From the NCBI GenBank assembly GCA_012970285.1, contig JIBW01000008.1, positions 1 through 64,000 of the forward strand: a stretch of 64,000 nucleotides of DNA. The letters run 5' to 3'. Within the stretch, counting starts at the first letter, position 1. Each line of letters starts with the position of its first letter. The position numbers were made by a program, and so were the translations under genes. The stretch comes from Bacillaceae bacterium JMAK1. Lineage in GTDB: Bacteria > Bacillota > Bacilli > Bacillales > Marinococcaceae. This document shows positions 29,808 through 42,471 of this stretch, piece by piece. A model generated the notes under the pieces. That model saw nothing but the letters and a program-made list of their open reading frames with translations. It did not search any database and had not been told where the DNA came from.

Positions 29808-31886
29808 ATGGCTAGAGAATTCTCCTTGGAGAAAACACGTAATATCGGAATCATGGCTCACATCGATGCCGGTAAAACGACTGCTACAGAACGTATTTTG
29901 TTCTATACAGGTCGTACTCATAAAATTGGTGAAACACACGAAGGTGCATCTCAGATGGACTGGATGTCTCAAGAGCAAGAGCGTGGAATTACAATTACTT
30001 CTGCTGCGACAACTGCTTCTTGGAAAGATCATCGTATTAACATCATTGATACACCAGGACACGTAGACTTTACTGTTGAAGTAGAGCGTTCATTACGTGT
30101 TCTTGACGGCGCTGTTGCGGTACTCGATGCTCAGTCGGGCGTAGAGCCACAAACAGAAACAGTTTGGCGTCAAGCGACCACTTATCATGTTCCACGAATC
30201 GTATTCGTTAACAAAATGGATAAGATGGGTGCAGACTTCCTATACTCTGTAGGAACGTTAAACGACCGTCTAGATGCAAATGCGCATCCAATTCAGCTAC
30301 CAATTGGTGCTGAGGATGATTTTGAAGCAATCATCGACCTTGTTGAGATGAAAGCTTACTATTATCTTGATGATTTAGGGCAAAACACGGAGACTCGTGA
30401 AATCCCTGAAGATCACCGTGAATTAGCAGACGAATACCGTGAGAAGCTAGTTGAAGCGGTAGCAGAATTTGATGAAGACTTAATGATGCGTTACCTAGAT
30501 GGTGACACAATCAGTAACGAAGAACTCAAATCTGCAATTCGTGAAGCTACACTTACTGTACAATTCTACCCAGTTCTTTGTGGTTCTGCATTTAAGAACA
30601 AAGGTGTTCAGCCAATGATCGATGCGGTTATTGACTACCTTCCAGCTCCTACAGATGTTCCAGCAATTAAAGGACATAAAGTAGACAGCGAAGAAGAGGT
30701 TGTACGTGAAGCTGACGACAATGGTCCTTTCTCTGCACTTGCATTTAAAGTTATGACAGATCCTTACGTTGGTAAGTTGACATTCTTCCGTGTGTATTCT
30801 GGAACATTAGATTCTGGTTCATACGTTAAGAACGCATCTAAGGACAAGCGTGAGCGTGTCGGTCGTATCCTTCAAATGCATGCGAACACTCGTGAGGAAA
30901 TCAAAACGGTTTACTCTGGAGATATCGCTGCAGGTGTAGGTCTTAAAGATACAACAACAGGAGATACTCTCTGTGATGAGAAGAACCTAGTGATTCTTGA
31001 ATCAATGGACTTCCCAGAGCCAGTAATCTCATTGTCTGTTGAACCTAAGTCTAAAGCCGATCAAGACAAAATGGGTGTTGCCCTCGGTAAGCTTGCTGAA
31101 GAGGATCCAACATTCAAGACGTATACTGACGAAGAAACAGGTCAAACTGTTATCGCTGGTATGGGTGAGCTTCACCTTGACATCATCGTTGATCGTATGA
31201 AGCGTGAATTCAAAGTTGAAGCAGTTGTAGGTGCTCCTCAGGTATCTTACCGTGAGACAATTCGCCAAGCTGCTGAAGTTGAAGGGAAATTCGTACGTCA
31301 ATCTGGTGGACGTGGACAGTATGGTCACGTTAAAGTTGAGTTCTCTCCTAACGAAGAGGGCGCAGGCTTTGAATTTGAGAACGGCATCGTTGGTGGTGTA
31401 GTTCCACGTGAATACATTCCGTCTGTTGAACAAGGAATTGAAGAATCATTGCAAAATGGTCTTCTTGCAGGTTATCCTGTAATTGACGTTAAAGCACGTC
31501 TCTTTGACGGTTCTTACCATGATGTTGACTCAAACGAGATGGCGTTTAAGATTGCTGCATCTATGGCATTCAAAGAAGCTAAATCGAAATGTTCTCCAGT
31601 ACTTCTAGAACCACTCATGAAAGTTGAGATTGTCGTTCCAGAAGAGTACATGGGAGACGTTATGGGTGATGTCACTTCACGTCGTGGACGTGTTGATGGT
31701 ATGGAAGCACGCGGTAATGCTCAAACAATCCGCGCGTTCGTTCCACTTGCAGAAATGTTCGGTTATGCGACAGCACTTCGTTCAAACACGCAAGGACGTG
31801 GAACGTACTCTATGTTCTTCGATCACTATGAAGAAGTTCCTAAGAGTATCTCTGAAGAAATCATTAAGAAAAACACTGGTGAGTAA
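29808..31886 (+). CDS. fusA: FusA, elongation factor G
   Basis: A 692-residue translocation GTPase. G1 AHIDAGKT, G2 with [12 protein letters not shown]3 DTPGHVDF and G4 NKMDKMGAD are intact, followed by domains II-V. Start ATG 29808 follows AAGGAGAAAG. A TCAGCT/AGCTGA hairpin lies directly before the SD. It is the third gene of the str operon. Confidence 0.97.
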   Translation: MAREFSLEKTRNIGIMAHIDAGKTTATERILFYTGRTHKIGETHEGASQMDWMSQEQERGITITSAATTASWKDHRINIIDTPGHVDFTVEVERSLRVLDGAVAVLDAQSGVEPQTETVWRQATTYHVPRIVFVNKMDKMGADFLYSVGTLNDRLDANAHPIQLPIGAEDDFEAIIDLVEMKAYYYLDDLGQNTETREIPEDHRELADEYREKLVEAVAEFDEDLMMRYLDGDTISNEELKSAIREATLTVQFYPVLCGSAFKNKGVQPMIDAVIDYLPAPTDVPAIKGHKVDSEEEVVREADDNGPFSALAFKVMTDPYVGKLTFFRVYSGTLDSGSYVKNASKDKRERVGRILQMHANTREEIKTVYSGDIAAGVGLKDTTTGDTLCDEKNLVILESMDFPEPVISLSVEPKSKADQDKMGVALGKLAEEDPTFKTYTDEETGQTVIAGMGELHLDIIVDRMKREFKVEAVVGAPQVSYRETIRQAAEVEGKFVRQSGGRGQYGHVKVEFSPNEEGAGFEFENGIVGGVVPREYIPSVEQGIEESLQNGLLAGYPVIDVKARLFDGSYHDVDSNEMAFKIAASMAFKEAKSKCSPVLLEPLMKVEIVVPEEYMGDVMGDVTSRRGRVDGMEARGNAQTIRAFVPLAEMFGYATALRSNTQGRGTYSMFFDHYEEVPKSISEEIIKKNTGE

Positions 31887-31908
31887 TCACCAACAAAGTG
31901 AATAGTTT

Positions 31909-31947
31909 GAAAGGTGTAAAGTACGCTAAGTTGTACTTAAGCCTTTC
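31909..31947. repeat. Two-tier hairpin between fusA and tuf, overlapping the tuf -35
   Basis: GAAAGG/CCTTTC encloses AAGTAC/GTACTT. The 3' arm contains the -35 region of the tuf promoter. A weak T-rich stretch follows. Confidence 0.55.
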
Positions 31948-31959
31948 TTGCTTTATAAA
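31931..31959 (+). promoter_or_regulatory. Sigma-A promoter of tuf
   Basis: -35 TTGTAC at 31931-31936, 17-bp spacer, -10 TATAAA at 31954-31959. It allows tuf expression above that of the str operon. Confidence 0.65.
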
Positions 31960-31988
31960 TATACTAATTTAAGGGAGGATATCCTCAA

Positions 31989-33179
<1,191 letters not shown>

Positions 33180-33186
33180 TGCTACG

Positions 33187-33217
33187 AAAAGCACTCGCAT
33201 TTGCGGGTGCTTTTTTT
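33187..33217 (+). terminator. Intrinsic terminator after tuf
   Basis: 12-bp stem AAAAGCACTCGC/GCGGGTGCTTTT, loop ATTT, followed by a run of Ts. Confidence 0.93.
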
Positions 33218-33255
33218 ATTGAACAACCTCCATCACATGTTAGACATATTTACTC

Positions 33256-33283
33256 TTGTTATTTAGAAAAGTGAGAGTATAAT
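33256..33283 (+). promoter_or_regulatory. Promoter of the small membrane peptide gene
   Basis: -35 TTGTTA at 33256-33261, 16-bp spacer, consensus -10 TATAAT at 33278-33283. Confidence 0.65.
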
Positions 33284-33311
33284 GATGTTTACCTAAAGGG
33301 AGGGAACAGTC

Positions 33312-33470
33312 TTGAAGATCATGAAAAAGATGGTTACAAGAGTTATGTTGTCTAGTTCTGCGTTAGTGTTAGCAGTGTTACTTTTACCGGCTTTTTTAAT
33401 TACAGATCAAATTGACGGTTTCCAACAACTCATTGATATGATATTTAAAGATGATGAAACACCATCCTAA
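33312..33470 (+). CDS. 52-residue predicted single-span membrane peptide, unknown function
   Basis: A short ORF starting at TTG 33312, 7 nt after AAGGGAGGG; internal ATG 33321 has no well-placed SD. The predicted product has a basic N-terminus (MKIMKKMVTR), a hydrophobic span of about 20 residues (roughly 11-31, ending LLLPAFLI) and an acidic tail (IFKDDETPS). It has its own promoter and a very strong terminator, and so is a self-contained unit between tuf and the S10 operon. B. subtilis carries an unrelated gene (ybaC) at this point. The family is not recognised. The uncleaved signal-like span suggests a membrane peptide. Confidence 0.7.
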   Translation: MKIMKKMVTRVMLSSSALVLAVLLLPAFLITDQIDGFQQLIDMIFKDDETPS

Positions 33471-33471
33471 A

Positions 33472-33525
33472 ATAACAAAAACAAACAGCTAATGAATCCT
33501 TTCATTAGCTGTTTGTTTTTGTTAT
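33472..33525. terminator. 25-bp perfect inverted repeat; terminator of the small peptide gene
   Basis: Arms 33472-33496 and 33501-33525 are perfect complements with loop TCCT. The A-rich left arm and T-rich right arm would make it work in both directions. Confidence 0.9.
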
Positions 33526-33603
33526 AATAAAGTTTGGTAATTGAAAACCAAACAAAGTCTGTTGAATGATACAACAAGGCAAGAAATTCCTTTCGTAATC
33601 CCC

Positions 33604-33632
33604 TTGCATTCAAGGCGCAGAGCCTTTATAAT
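33604..33632 (+). promoter_or_regulatory. Strong sigma-A promoter of the S10-spc-alpha cluster
   Basis: -35 TTGCAT at 33604-33609, 17-bp spacer, consensus -10 TATAAT at 33627-33632. It gives a leader of about 160 nt. Confidence 0.85.
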
Positions 33633-33699
33633 AGTAAAAGTGTGACAAAGTTGGAGATCCGCACGGGATTTCCTGTTTTTATGTTGTCATTGCGATGAT

Positions 33700-33757
33700 G
33701 CAGAAGGTTGCTGATACACCCGGCCCCTTTGCCATGATGGGTGTGTGGGATTTCTGC
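33700..33757 (+). promoter_or_regulatory. Nested hairpin in the S10 operon leader
   Basis: GCAGAA/TTCTGC encloses ACACCC/GGGTGT, which encloses GGC/GCC. It is located about 45 nt before rpsJ. A role in autogenous control by an operon protein is plausible but unproven. Confidence 0.55.
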
Positions 33758-33784
33758 GGAGTAGGTCTGAAAATCAGGCGATAA

Positions 33785-34108
<324 letters not shown>

Positions 34109-34180
34109 TCAACGTTAAGAGTTAGGATGTCTAATTGGACAAACATTTATTAAAGTAATTTATTACAGGAGGTGTGACTG

Positions 34181-34810
34181 ATGACCAAAGGAATCTTGGG
34201 TAGAAAAATCGGCATGACACAGATTTTTAGCGAGAACGGTGAAGTTGTTCCAGTAACTGTCGTTCAAGCAGATCCAAACATTGTCATGCAGTTGAAAACA
34301 CAAGGAAATGATGGTTACGATGCGGTTCAGTTAGGAGCTGACGACAAGAAACCTGTACGCTCTACTAAACCGGAAAAAGGCCATGCTGACAAAGCAAGCA
34401 CGGCGCCCAAGCGCTACGTTCGTGAATTCCGCAATATCGATGTTGCGAATCATGAAATCGGTCAAACGGTCAGCGTAAATACATTTGAAGTTGGCGACAT
34501 CATCGATGTAACTGGAACTTCAAAGGGTAAAGGTTTCCAAGGTGCTATTAAGCGCCATAACCAAGCCCGCGGACCTATGAGCCACGGTTCACGTTACCAT
34601 CGTCGTCCAGGTTCACTTGGTACGATGCAAGATGCGAAAGTAATTAAAGGCATGGAAGGCCCAGGTCAAATGGGTGGCGGCCAAATTACTGTTCAGAACC
34701 TTGAAGTTGTTCAAGTGGATGAAGAACGCAATTTGCTTCTTATTAAAGGAAACGTACCAGGAGCTAAAAAGAGCTACGTCAAAATCCAGAGTGCTATTAA
34801 AGGCAACTAA
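34181..34810 (+). CDS. rplC: Ribosomal protein L3
   Basis: A 209-residue protein near the peptidyl transferase centre. The N-terminal [14 protein letters not shown] and the extended loop with [15 protein letters not shown] reach into the ribosome core. Start ATG 34181 follows AGGAGGTG. rplD follows 27 nt later. Confidence 0.98.
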   Translation: MTKGILGRKIGMTQIFSENGEVVPVTVVQADPNIVMQLKTQGNDGYDAVQLGADDKKPVRSTKPEKGHADKASTAPKRYVREFRNIDVANHEIGQTVSVNTFEVGDIIDVTGTSKGKGFQGAIKRHNQARGPMSHGSRYHRRPGSLGTMQDAKVIKGMEGPGQMGGGQITVQNLEVVQVDEERNLLLIKGNVPGAKKSYVKIQSAIKGN

Positions 34811-34837
34811 TGTTTTGAGGAAAGGAGGAGTCTTATC

Positions 34838-35458
34838 ATGCCGAAAGTAACGGTATTTAATCAAAGCGGATCACAAGTAGGCGACGTTGAACTCGCTGAA
34901 GCCGTTTTCGGGATTACACCGAACGAAAATGTTGTTCACGACGCTGTTGTGATGCAACAAGCTTCTCTTCGTCAAGGAACTCAAAAAGCTAAAACGCGTT
35001 CTGAAGTACGAGGTGGAGGAGCAAAGCCTTGGCGTCAAAAAGGTACTGGTCGTGCACGTCACGGTTCTAGCCGTTCCCCAATTTGGAAGGGCGGTGGTGT
35101 GATTTTTGCACCAACACCACGCAGCTACAGCTACAAACTACCAAAGAAAGTTCGTCGTCTTGCATTAAAATCAGTTCTATCTGATAAGGTTCAAAACGAT
35201 GCACTTATCGTGTTAGATGAGTTAAGCTTAGATGCTCCAAAAACAAAGGATATGATCAACATTCTTTCCAGTCTTTCAGCTGAGAAAACTCTTGTCGTTA
35301 CAGCAGAGCGTAACGCTAACGTTGAGAAGTCTGCTAACAACTTGCCTAACGTCAAAACAATTACTGCCACTGGCGTAAACGTACTTGACGTTATCAACTA
35401 CGACAAAGTGATTATCACGAAGGAAGCTGTTGAGAGAGTAGAGGAGGTGCTGAGCTAA
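34838..35458 (+). CDS. rplD: Ribosomal protein L4
   Basis: A 206-residue exit-tunnel protein. The macrolide-related loop [21 protein letters not shown] is wild type in appearance. Start follows AAAGGAGGAG. The stop overlaps the rplW start (TAATG), implying translational coupling. L4 is the autogenous regulator of the S10 operon in enterobacteria; that role is not established here. Confidence 0.97.
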   Translation: MPKVTVFNQSGSQVGDVELAEAVFGITPNENVVHDAVVMQQASLRQGTQKAKTRSEVRGGGAKPWRQKGTGRARHGSSRSPIWKGGGVIFAPTPRSYSYKLPKKVRRLALKSVLSDKVQNDALIVLDELSLDAPKTKDMINILSSLSAEKTLVVTAERNANVEKSANNLPNVKTITATGVNVLDVINYDKVIITKEAVERVEEVLS

Positions 35459-35745
35459 TGGATGCACGCGATTTAATTAAGCGCCCGGTCATTACGGAAC
35501 GCTCTACTGAACAGATGGAAGATAAGAAGTACACATTCGAGGTTGACGTTAGAGCGAATAAGACTCAAATCAAACAAGCGATCGAAGAAATCTTCGAAGT
35601 TGATGTTTTGAAAGTCAACACGATTAAATACAAGCAAAAGTATCGTCGTTTTGGACGTTTCGAAGGCTTTAAGCCAGCGAAGAAAAAAGCGATCGTTACG
35701 CTTACAGCAGACAGCGAAGAGATTGAAATCTTCGGCGAAGCTTAA
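35458..35745 (+). CDS. rplW: Ribosomal protein L23
   Basis: A 95-residue protein at the tunnel exit that docks SRP and trigger factor. Conserved [22 protein letters not shown] and [16 protein letters not shown] segments. It overlaps the rplD stop by one base; GAGGAGG within rplD is the ribosome-binding site. Confidence 0.97.
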   Translation: MDARDLIKRPVITERSTEQMEDKKYTFEVDVRANKTQIKQAIEEIFEVDVLKVNTIKYKQKYRRFGRFEGFKPAKKKAIVTLTADSEEIEIFGEA

Positions 35746-35773
35746 GATCAAATAAGTAAGGAGGGAAACCAAA

Positions 35774-36613
35774 ATGGCAGTAAAACGTTATAAACCGACC
35801 ACTAACGGTCGTCGTTTCATGACAGGGAAAGACTTCTCTGAGATTACAACGGATCAACCGGAACGTTCATTACTCGCTCCATTATCAAAGAGCGCTGGAC
35901 GTAACAACCATGGTCGTTTAACGACTCGTCATCAAGGTGGCGGTCATAAGCGTAAATACCGTATCATCGATTTCAAGCGTAATAAAGATCACATCGAAGG
36001 TCGTGTAGCAACAATTGAATACGATCCGAACCGTTCTGCGAACATCGCTTTGATTAACTACATCGATGGTGAAAAGCGTTATATCATCGCGCCTAAAGGA
36101 CTTAAAGTTGGAGATAAACTCTTCTCTGGTTCTGATGCAGATATTAAAGCAGGAAACGCACTTGAACTTAAAGATATTCCAGTAGGTACGAACGTACACA
36201 ACATCGAGCTTAAGCCTGGTGCTGGTGGTCAACTCGTACGTGCTGCAGGTGCGCAAGCTCAAATTCTTGGACGTGAAGGCAAGTACACACTTATCCGTTT
36301 ACGTTCAGGTGAAAACCGCTTGATTCTTTCTACTTGTCGTGCGACAGTCGGTCAAGTTGGAAACCTTGAGCACGAGCTCATTAACATTGGTAAAGCAGGA
36401 CGTAGCCGTTGGATGAACAAACGTCCAGTCGTTCGTGGTTCTGCAATGAACCCAGCTGATCACCCTCACGGTGGTGGTGAAGGTCGTGCACCAATCGGAC
36501 GTGTGGCTCCAGTTTCACCTTGGGGACAACCTGCGATCGGTTACAAGACTCGTAAAGGCAAGAAAGACTCAGATAAATATATTGTTCGCCGTCGTAACCA
36601 TAAGCGTAAGTAA
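35774..36613 (+). CDS. rplB: Ribosomal protein L2
   Basis: A 279-residue protein required for peptidyl transferase assembly. The conserved [15 protein letters not shown] and C-terminal [15 protein letters not shown] (with the functionally important histidine) are present. Start ATG 35774 follows AAGGAGGG. A 100-nt gap to rpsS holds no gene. Confidence 0.98.
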   Translation: MAVKRYKPTTNGRRFMTGKDFSEITTDQPERSLLAPLSKSAGRNNHGRLTTRHQGGGHKRKYRIIDFKRNKDHIEGRVATIEYDPNRSANIALINYIDGEKRYIIAPKGLKVGDKLFSGSDADIKAGNALELKDIPVGTNVHNIELKPGAGGQLVRAAGAQAQILGREGKYTLIRLRSGENRLILSTCRATVGQVGNLEHELINIGKAGRSRWMNKRPVVRGSAMNPADHPHGGGEGRAPIGRVAPVSPWGQPAIGYKTRKGKKDSDKYIVRRRNHKRK

Positions 36614-36713
36614 TCGGAGAACAAGACGAATAAGCGCCTGACGGTGGTAAGAACTACTTCTTTAACTGGGGCGCTATCATCGTCACTTTACACATTTGAA
36701 GGGAGGCTTTCGC

Positions 36714-36992
36714 ATGGGACGCAGCCTTAAAAAAGGACCATTTGCTGACAGTCATTTGCTCAAGAAAGTAGAAGCGATGGATGAAAACAGCAAGACAGTG
36801 ATCAAAACTTGGTCTCGTCGTTCTACAATTTTCCCGCAATTCGTCGGACACACGATCGCTGTATACGATGGTCGTAAGCACGTGCCGGTTTACATCCAAG
36901 AGGATATGGTCGGTCACAAACTCGGTGAATTCGCGCCAACTAGAACGTATCGTGGACACGATAAAGACGACAAAAAAACGAAGCGCCGTTAA
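36714..36992 (+). CDS. rpsS: Ribosomal protein S19
   Basis: A 92-residue head protein that contacts S13 and the A-site finger. [17 protein letters not shown] start and [15 protein letters not shown] end are typical. ATG 36714 lies 7 nt after GAAGGGAGG; an in-frame upstream start at 36696 has no such site. Confidence 0.97.
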   Translation: MGRSLKKGPFADSHLLKKVEAMDENSKTVIKTWSRRSTIFPQFVGHTIAVYDGRKHVPVYIQEDMVGHKLGEFAPTRTYRGHDKDDKKTKRR

Positions 36993-37011
36993 TTAGAGAG
37001 GAGGTTCACTC

Positions 37012-37353
37012 ATGCAAGCTAAAGCAGTTGCTAAACAAGTTCGTGTTGCTCCTCGTAAAGCTCGGATGGTTATTGATCTTGTCCGTGGTAAGGAAGTTGG
37101 AGAAGCGATCTCAATTCTTCGTCATACACCAAGAGGTGTGTCACCGATCGTTGAGAAAGTACTCAACTCTGCTATTGCAAACGCTGAGCACAATTACGAA
37201 CTCGACGCAGAAAACTTATATGTTAGTGCGGCTTACGTAGATGAAGGAGTTACTTTAAAACGTTTCCGTCCAAGAGCACAAGGACGTGCTTCACGTATTA
37301 ACAAGCGCACAAGTCATATCACAATTATTGTTTCTGAGAAGAAGGAGGGATAG
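37012..37353 (+). CDS. rplV: Ribosomal protein L22
   Basis: A 113-residue tunnel protein. [17 protein letters not shown] and the tunnel-lining hairpin [20 protein letters not shown] are intact, with no visible macrolide-resistance indel. Start follows GAGGAGG. Confidence 0.97.
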   Translation: MQAKAVAKQVRVAPRKARMVIDLVRGKEVGEAISILRHTPRGVSPIVEKVLNSAIANAEHNYELDAENLYVSAAYVDEGVTLKRFRPRAQGRASRINKRTSHITIIVSEKKEG

Positions 37354-37356
37354 AAC

Positions 37357-38016
37357 GTGGGTCAAAAAGTAAATCCTGTCGGTCTTCGAATCGGAGTCAT
37401 TCGTGACTGGGAGTCTAAATGGTATGCAGAAAAGGACTACGCTGATCTTTTGCACGAAGATGTAAAGATTCGTGAATTCCTAGAAAAACGTCTAAAAGAC
37501 GCGTCACTTTCTAAAATCGAAATCGAACGTGCTGCACGTCGTGTGAACATCAACATTCACACTGCCAAACCAGGAATGGTTATTGGTAAAGGCGGTTCAG
37601 AAGTTGAAGCTCTTCGTAAGAAGCTTAACGATATGACTGGCAAGCGTGTACACATCAACATTTCAGAGATTAAACAAGCGGATATGGATGCTCGTTTAGT
37701 AGCAGAAAATATCGCTCGTCAACTCGAAAACCGTGTTTCATTCCGTCGTGCAATGAAACAATCAATCCAACGTACAATGCGTTCTGGAGCTAAAGGGATC
37801 CGTACAGAAGTTAACGGACGTCTAGGCGGAGCTGACATGGCTCGTTCTGAAAGCTACAGCGAAGGTACTGTTCCACTTCACACACTACGTGCTGATATCG
37901 ATTACGGAACTGCTGAAGCAGATACTACGTTTGGTAAAATTGGTATTAAAATTTGGATCTACCGTGGAGAGGTCCTTCCCACGAAAGGTAAGAGCAAACA
38001 GGAAGGAGGCAACTAA
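37357..38016 (+). CDS. rpsC: Ribosomal protein S3
   Basis: A 219-residue mRNA-entry protein with helicase activity. The KH motif is [16 protein letters not shown], and the C-terminal domain has the GYSEGTVP-like [19 protein letters not shown]. The start is GTG 37357, behind GAAGGAGGG at the end of rplV. Confidence 0.97.
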   Translation: MGQKVNPVGLRIGVIRDWESKWYAEKDYADLLHEDVKIREFLEKRLKDASLSKIEIERAARRVNINIHTAKPGMVIGKGGSEVEALRKKLNDMTGKRVHINISEIKQADMDARLVAENIARQLENRVSFRRAMKQSIQRTMRSGAKGIRTEVNGRLGGADMARSESYSEGTVPLHTLRADIDYGTAEADTTFGKIGIKIWIYRGEVLPTKGKSKQEGGN

Positions 38017-38018
38017 TT

Positions 38019-38453
38019 ATGTTAATGCCTAAGCGCGTGAAATACCGCCGTCAATTCCGCGGCCGCATGAAAGGTCGTGCAAAAGGCGGGACTGAAGTTA
38101 ACTTTGGCGAGTATGGCCTTCAAGCTCTCGAAGCTTCTTGGGTTACAAACCGTCAAATTGAATCGGCACGTATCGCGATGACTCGTTACATGAAACGTGG
38201 CGGTAAAGTATGGATTAAGATCTTCCCTGATAAGCCTTACACTGCAAAGCCTCTAGAAGTTCGAATGGGTTCCGGTAAAGGTGCTCCTGAAGGCTGGGTA
38301 GCAGTAGTAAAGCCAGGTAAAATCATGTTTGAAATTGCAGGTGTGAACGAAGAGGTTGCACGCGAAGCTTTGCGTCTAGCGTCGCACAAACTTCCGATCA
38401 AATGTAAATTCGTAAAACGTGAAGATATGGGTGGTGAGGCAAATGAAAGCTAA
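38019..38453 (+). CDS. rplP: Ribosomal protein L16
   Basis: A 144-residue protein at the A-site tRNA elbow. [19 protein letters not shown] and the [17 protein letters not shown] loop are conserved. ATG 38019 is 9 nt after GGAAGGAGG and matches the family length. It overlaps rpmC by 11 nt. Confidence 0.97.
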   Translation: MLMPKRVKYRRQFRGRMKGRAKGGTEVNFGEYGLQALEASWVTNRQIESARIAMTRYMKRGGKVWIKIFPDKPYTAKPLEVRMGSGKGAPEGWVAVVKPGKIMFEIAGVNEEVAREALRLASHKLPIKCKFVKREDMGGEANES

Positions 38454-38646
38454 AGAGATTAGAGATCTTACGACAACTGAAATCGAACAACAAACAAAGA
38501 CTCTAAAAGAAGAATTGTTCAACCTTCGCTTCCAGTTAGCCACTGGACAGTTGGATAATCCAGCCCGCATCCGTCACGTACGTAAAGAAATTGCTAGAGC
38601 CAATACAGTTCTTCGTGAAAGAGAACTCGGCATTACTCGTGGATAA
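38443..38646 (+). CDS. rpmC: Ribosomal protein L29
   Basis: A 67-residue tunnel-exit protein: long helical hairpin with KAKEIRDLT and [22 protein letters not shown] 38443 lies after GGTGAGG inside the end of rplP; an upstream extension to 38419 is rejected. Confidence 0.97.
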   Translation: MKAKEIRDLTTTEIEQQTKTLKEELFNLRFQLATGQLDNPARIRHVRKEIARANTVLRERELGITRG

Positions 38647-38665
38647 TAAAGGAGGGGCAAACGTA

Positions 38666-38929
38666 ATGACTGAACGTAATAACCGTAAAGAGTTAACTGG
38701 ACGCGTTGTTTCAGACAAAATGGATAAAACAATTACTGTCGTTGTTGAAACGTACAAACGTGACAAATTATACGGCAAGCGTGTACGTTACTCTAAAAAA
38801 TACAAAGCTCATGACGAGAAAAATGAAGCGAAAGTCGGCGATATCGTCCGTATCATGGAGACGCGTCATCTTTCTAAAGATAAATACTTCCGCCTCATTA
38901 AGATCGTTGAAGAGTCTGTAATCATTTAA
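38666..38929 (+). CDS. rpsQ: Ribosomal protein S17
   Basis: An 87-residue primary 16S-binding protein with an OB fold: [19 protein letters not shown] and [19 protein letters not shown] 38666 follows AAAGGAGGGG. The longer in-frame reading from 38591 runs through rpmC and is not real. Confidence 0.97.
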   Translation: MTERNNRKELTGRVVSDKMDKTITVVVETYKRDKLYGKRVRYSKKYKAHDEKNEAKVGDIVRIMETRHLSKDKYFRLIKIVEESVII

Positions 38930-38961
38930 CACACTTCTTTGGTTGAAGGGAGGCAAACGTA

Positions 38962-39330
38962 ATGATCCAACAAGAATCAAGACTCAAAGTTGCTGATAAC
39001 TCTGGTGCTCGTGAAGTTCTTTGCATTAAAGTACTCGGTGGTACTGGACGCAAGACTGCAAATATCGGTGATACAATTGTGTGTACCGTCAAAAATGCAA
39101 CACCAGGTGGCGTTGTTAAAAAAGGTGAAGTTGTTCGCGCGGTAATTGTACGTTCACGTAGTGGAGTACGCCGTAACGACGGTTCTTACATCAAGTTTGA
39201 TGAGAACGCAGCGGTTATCATCCGTGACGATAAAGGACCAAGAGGTACACGTATTTTCGGACCAGTTGCTCGTGAACTTCGCGACAAGCAATATATGAAG
39301 ATCGTATCTCTAGCACCAGAAGTACTGTAA
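38962..39330 (+). CDS. rplN: Ribosomal protein L14
   Basis: A 122-residue 50S protein at the subunit interface, also the RsfS target. [19 protein letters not shown] and [20 protein letters not shown] are canonical. Start follows GAAGGGAGG. Confidence 0.98.
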   Translation: MIQQESRLKVADNSGAREVLCIKVLGGTGRKTANIGDTIVCTVKNATPGGVVKKGEVVRAVIVRSRSGVRRNDGSYIKFDENAAVIIRDDKGPRGTRIFGPVARELRDKQYMKIVSLAPEVL

Positions 39331-39374
39331 TTAATTAATTAATCACCACTTAAGAACTAAGGAGGTGCGAATGA

Positions 39375-39713
39375 ATGGCGCAGCCGAAATTGAACGTAAA
39401 AGCAGGAGATAAGGTTAAAGTTATCTCTGGTAAAGATAAAGGCAAAGAAGGCGTAATCCTGAAGTCTCTTCCAGCTAAAGAGCGGGTGATCGTCGAAGGT
39501 GTCAACGTTGTGAAAAAGCATGCGAAACCTACACAAGAAAATCCACAAGGTGGAATTCTTAATCAGGAAGCTGCAATTCACGTTTCAAACGTTATGCTTA
39601 TCGATCCGAAAAGCGGAGAACCAACTCGTATTGGTTACAAAGTTATTGAAGACGGTGAGAAAACACGTAAAGTACGCGTTGCGAAAAAATCAGGTGAAGT
39701 CATCGATAAGTAA
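39375..39713 (+). CDS. rplX: Ribosomal protein L24
   Basis: A 112-residue assembly initiator with an N-terminal KOW motif ([21 protein letters not shown]). It is a few residues longer than B. subtilis L24 (about 103), with extra Lys-rich C-terminal sequence. ATG 39375 follows GGAGGTG; ATG 39371 is in another frame. Confidence 0.97.
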   Translation: MAQPKLNVKAGDKVKVISGKDKGKEGVILKSLPAKERVIVEGVNVVKKHAKPTQENPQGGILNQEAAIHVSNVMLIDPKSGEPTRIGYKVIEDGEKTRKVRVAKKSGEVIDK

Positions 39714-39739
39714 CACCTGCTGAAAGGAGGTCTTTGATC

Positions 39740-40279
39740 ATGAACGCTTTAAAAAATCGTTATAAACAAGAAATCGTGCCTCGTTTACACGAGCAGTTTA
39801 ACTATTCGTCGGTCATGGCTGTGCCTAAGATCGAAAAAATCGTCATCAACATGGGTGTCGGTGAAGCTGTAAACAACCCGAAATCACTTGATAGCGCGGT
39901 TGAAGAGCTTTCTCAAATTGCTGGTCAAAAACCAGTAGTTACAAAAGCAAAGAAATCAATTGCTGGTTTCAAACTTCGTGAAGGAAACCCAATCGGTACG
40001 AAAGTTACACTACGCGGCGAGCGTATGTATGACTTCCTCGAGAAATTGGTTCATGTTTCTTTACCACGAGTACGTGACTTCCGCGGTGTATCAAACAAAG
40101 CGTTTGACGGACGTGGAAACTACACACTTGGTGTTAAAGAACAATTAATTTTCCCTGAGATTGAGTACGACAAAGTAGATAAAGTACGTGGTATGGATAT
40201 CGTTATCGTTACAACTGCTAAGACAGACGAAGAATCGCACGCACTTCTTAAAGAAGTCGGCATGCCTTTCCAAAAGTAA
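39740..40279 (+). CDS. rplE: Ribosomal protein L5
   Basis: A 179-residue 5S-rRNA-binding protein of the central protuberance. [16 protein letters not shown] and [13 protein letters not shown] are conserved. ATG 39740 is 9 nt from AAAGGAGG; TTG 39734 is too close. Confidence 0.97.
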   Translation: MNALKNRYKQEIVPRLHEQFNYSSVMAVPKIEKIVINMGVGEAVNNPKSLDSAVEELSQIAGQKPVVTKAKKSIAGFKLREGNPIGTKVTLRGERMYDFLEKLVHVSLPRVRDFRGVSNKAFDGRGNYTLGVKEQLIFPEIEYDKVDKVRGMDIVIVTTAKTDEESHALLKEVGMPFQK

Positions 40280-40288
40280 CGAGGATAG

Positions 40289-40504
<216 letters not shown>

Positions 40505-40535
40505 GATCCTTAGATAAGGAAGGAGGACCAACATT

Positions 40536-40934
40536 ATGGTAATGACAGATCCGGTTGCAGATATGTTAACAAGAATTCGCAACGCGAACACGGTACGACA
40601 CGATAAATTGGAACTTCCTGCTTCTAACGTTAAACGTGAGGTAGCGGAGATTCTAAAACGTGAAGGTTTCGTACGCGACGTAGAATTCGTTGATGATAAA
40701 AAGCAAGGAGTTCTTCGCATTTTCTTGAAGTACGGAGAGCAAAACGAACGTGTAATCACAGGCTTAAAGCGTATTAGTAAGCCAGGACTTCGTGTTTATG
40801 CGAAAGCAGATGAAGTTCCACGTGTATTAAACGGACTTGGTATTGCAGTTATTTCAACTTCTAACGGTGTTATGACTGACAAAGAAGCTCGTCAAAAGAA
40901 AGTCGGAGGCGAAGTACTCGCTTACGTTTGGTAA
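40536..40934 (+). CDS. rpsH: Ribosomal protein S8
   Basis: A 132-residue primary 16S-binding protein; in enterobacteria it represses the spc operon. [15 protein letters not shown] start and [26 protein letters not shown] end are canonical. ATG 40536 is 9 nt after AGGAGG. Confidence 0.97.
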   Translation: MVMTDPVADMLTRIRNANTVRHDKLELPASNVKREVAEILKREGFVRDVEFVDDKKQGVLRIFLKYGEQNERVITGLKRISKPGLRVYAKADEVPRVLNGLGIAVISTSNGVMTDKEARQKKVGGEVLAYVW

Positions 40935-40964
40935 AAAGCTAGACAAGAATGGAGGTGCGACAGA

Positions 40965-41501
40965 ATGTCACGAATCGGTGTAAGTCCTTTAGAAATCCCT
41001 AAAGATGTAACAATCACTTTAGACGGAAGTCATGTGACTGTAAAAGGTCCTAAAGGCGAATTGTCATACACATTTAACCCAGCTATCGCAATTACAATCG
41101 AAGATGATGTGCTTACAACAAGCCGTCCTTCTGATCATAAAGAACACCGTTCACTTCACGGTACTACGCGTAGCTTGATCGGTAACATGGTTGAAGGTGT
41201 AACTCAAGGTTTCGAAAAGTCATTAGAACTTGTCGGTGTTGGTTACCGTGCTTCAAAATCAGGTAGCAAACTCGTTCTTAACGTTGGTTACTCTCATCCA
41301 GTTGAATTCGATGCAATTGAAGGCATCGAAATCGAAGTTCCAGCGAACAACAAAGTAATTGTTCGTGGAATTGATAAGCAAAAAGTTGGAGCGATCGCTT
41401 CTGACATTCGTTCAGTACGTAAGCCTGAGCCTTACAAAGGTAAAGGAATTCGTTACACTGGCGAACTAGTGCGTCGTAAAGAAGGTAAAACTGGTAAATA
41501 A
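40965..41501 (+). CDS. rplF: Ribosomal protein L6
   Basis: A 178-residue protein near the sarcin-ricin loop made of two similar alpha/beta domains. [14 protein letters not shown] start and the C-terminal [16 protein letters not shown] signature. Start follows GGAGGTG. The gap to rplR (78 nt) shows nothing distinctive. Confidence 0.97.
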   Translation: MSRIGVSPLEIPKDVTITLDGSHVTVKGPKGELSYTFNPAIAITIEDDVLTTSRPSDHKEHRSLHGTTRSLIGNMVEGVTQGFEKSLELVGVGYRASKSGSKLVLNVGYSHPVEFDAIEGIEIEVPANNKVIVRGIDKQKVGAIASDIRSVRKPEPYKGKGIRYTGELVRRKEGKTGK

Positions 41502-41579
41502 ATGTAAATGGTGCGTGATCTTTCTCTATGAAAGGCTCGTACTCATGGATCGAACGGCACGAAAGGAGGATACATTCTC

Positions 41580-41942
41580 ATGGCGAACAAAACATCAAAA
41601 AACGTTGCACGTCAACGTCGTCAAAAAAGCATCCGCTTGAAGATTAAAGGTACGACGGAGCGTCCTCGTTTAAACGTATTTCGTTCTTCAAACCACATCT
41701 ATGCTCAATTGATTGATGATGTGAAGGGCGAAACAATTGTTGCTGCTTCTACGCTTGATAAAGATGCGAACGTTGACCACGGTGGAAACGTTTCAGCTGC
41801 GAAAGAAGTTGGAGCACTTGTAGGAAAGCGTGCCATTGAAAAAGGATACGAAAACGTCATTTTTGACCGCGGCGGTTATGTATACCACGGACGTGTAGCT
41901 GCTCTTGCAGATGCAGCACGTGAAGCAGGTCTGAAATTCTAA
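41580..41942 (+). CDS. rplR: Ribosomal protein L18
   Basis: A 120-residue 5S-rRNA-binding protein. [25 protein letters not shown] and [24 protein letters not shown] are typical. Start follows AAAGGAGG. Confidence 0.97.
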   Translation: MANKTSKNVARQRRQKSIRLKIKGTTERPRLNVFRSSNHIYAQLIDDVKGETIVAASTLDKDANVDHGGNVSAAKEVGALVGKRAIEKGYENVIFDRGGYVYHGRVAALADAAREAGLKF

Positions 41943-41963
41943 AGGTCGAAGGAGGGAAAATTT

Positions 41964-42458
41964 ATGATCGATCCGAACAAACTGGATCTTGAAGAAAAAG
42001 TAGTAGCGATCAATCGTGTTGCGAAGGTTGTTAAAGGTGGTCGTCGTTTTCGCTTTGCAGCTGTCGTTGTTGTCGGAGACCGTAATGGACACGTAGGCTT
42101 TGGTATGGGTAAAGCTCTCGAAGTACCAGAAGCGATCCGTAAGGCGATTGAAGACGCGAAGAAAAACTTAGTAAGCGTACCACGTGTTGGAACGACAATT
42201 CCTCACGAATTAATCGGACGTTTTGGCGCAGGTAAAGTACTTCTTAAGCCAGCGAGCGAAGGTACTGGAATCATCGCAGGGGGTCCTGTACGTGCGGTAC
42301 TCGAGCTAGGTGGAGTTGGAGATATTCTTTCTAAATCACACGGTTCTAACAACCCGATTAACATGGTTCGTGCGACGTTAGAAGGTTTAACTTCTCTTAA
42401 AACAGCAGAAAATGTAGCGAAGCTTCGAGGTAAAAGCGTCGAAGAATTGCTAGGATAA
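41964..42458 (+). CDS. rpsE: Ribosomal protein S5
   Basis: A 164-residue accuracy protein. [14 protein letters not shown]-like loop ([18 protein letters not shown]), which contains the spectinomycin-contact region, is wild type. Start follows AAGGAGGG. Confidence 0.97.
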   Translation: MIDPNKLDLEEKVVAINRVAKVVKGGRRFRFAAVVVVGDRNGHVGFGMGKALEVPEAIRKAIEDAKKNLVSVPRVGTTIPHELIGRFGAGKVLLKPASEGTGIIAGGPVRAVLELGGVGDILSKSHGSNNPINMVRATLEGLTSLKTAENVAKLRGKSVEELLG

Positions 42459-42471
42459 GGAGGGAAATGAC

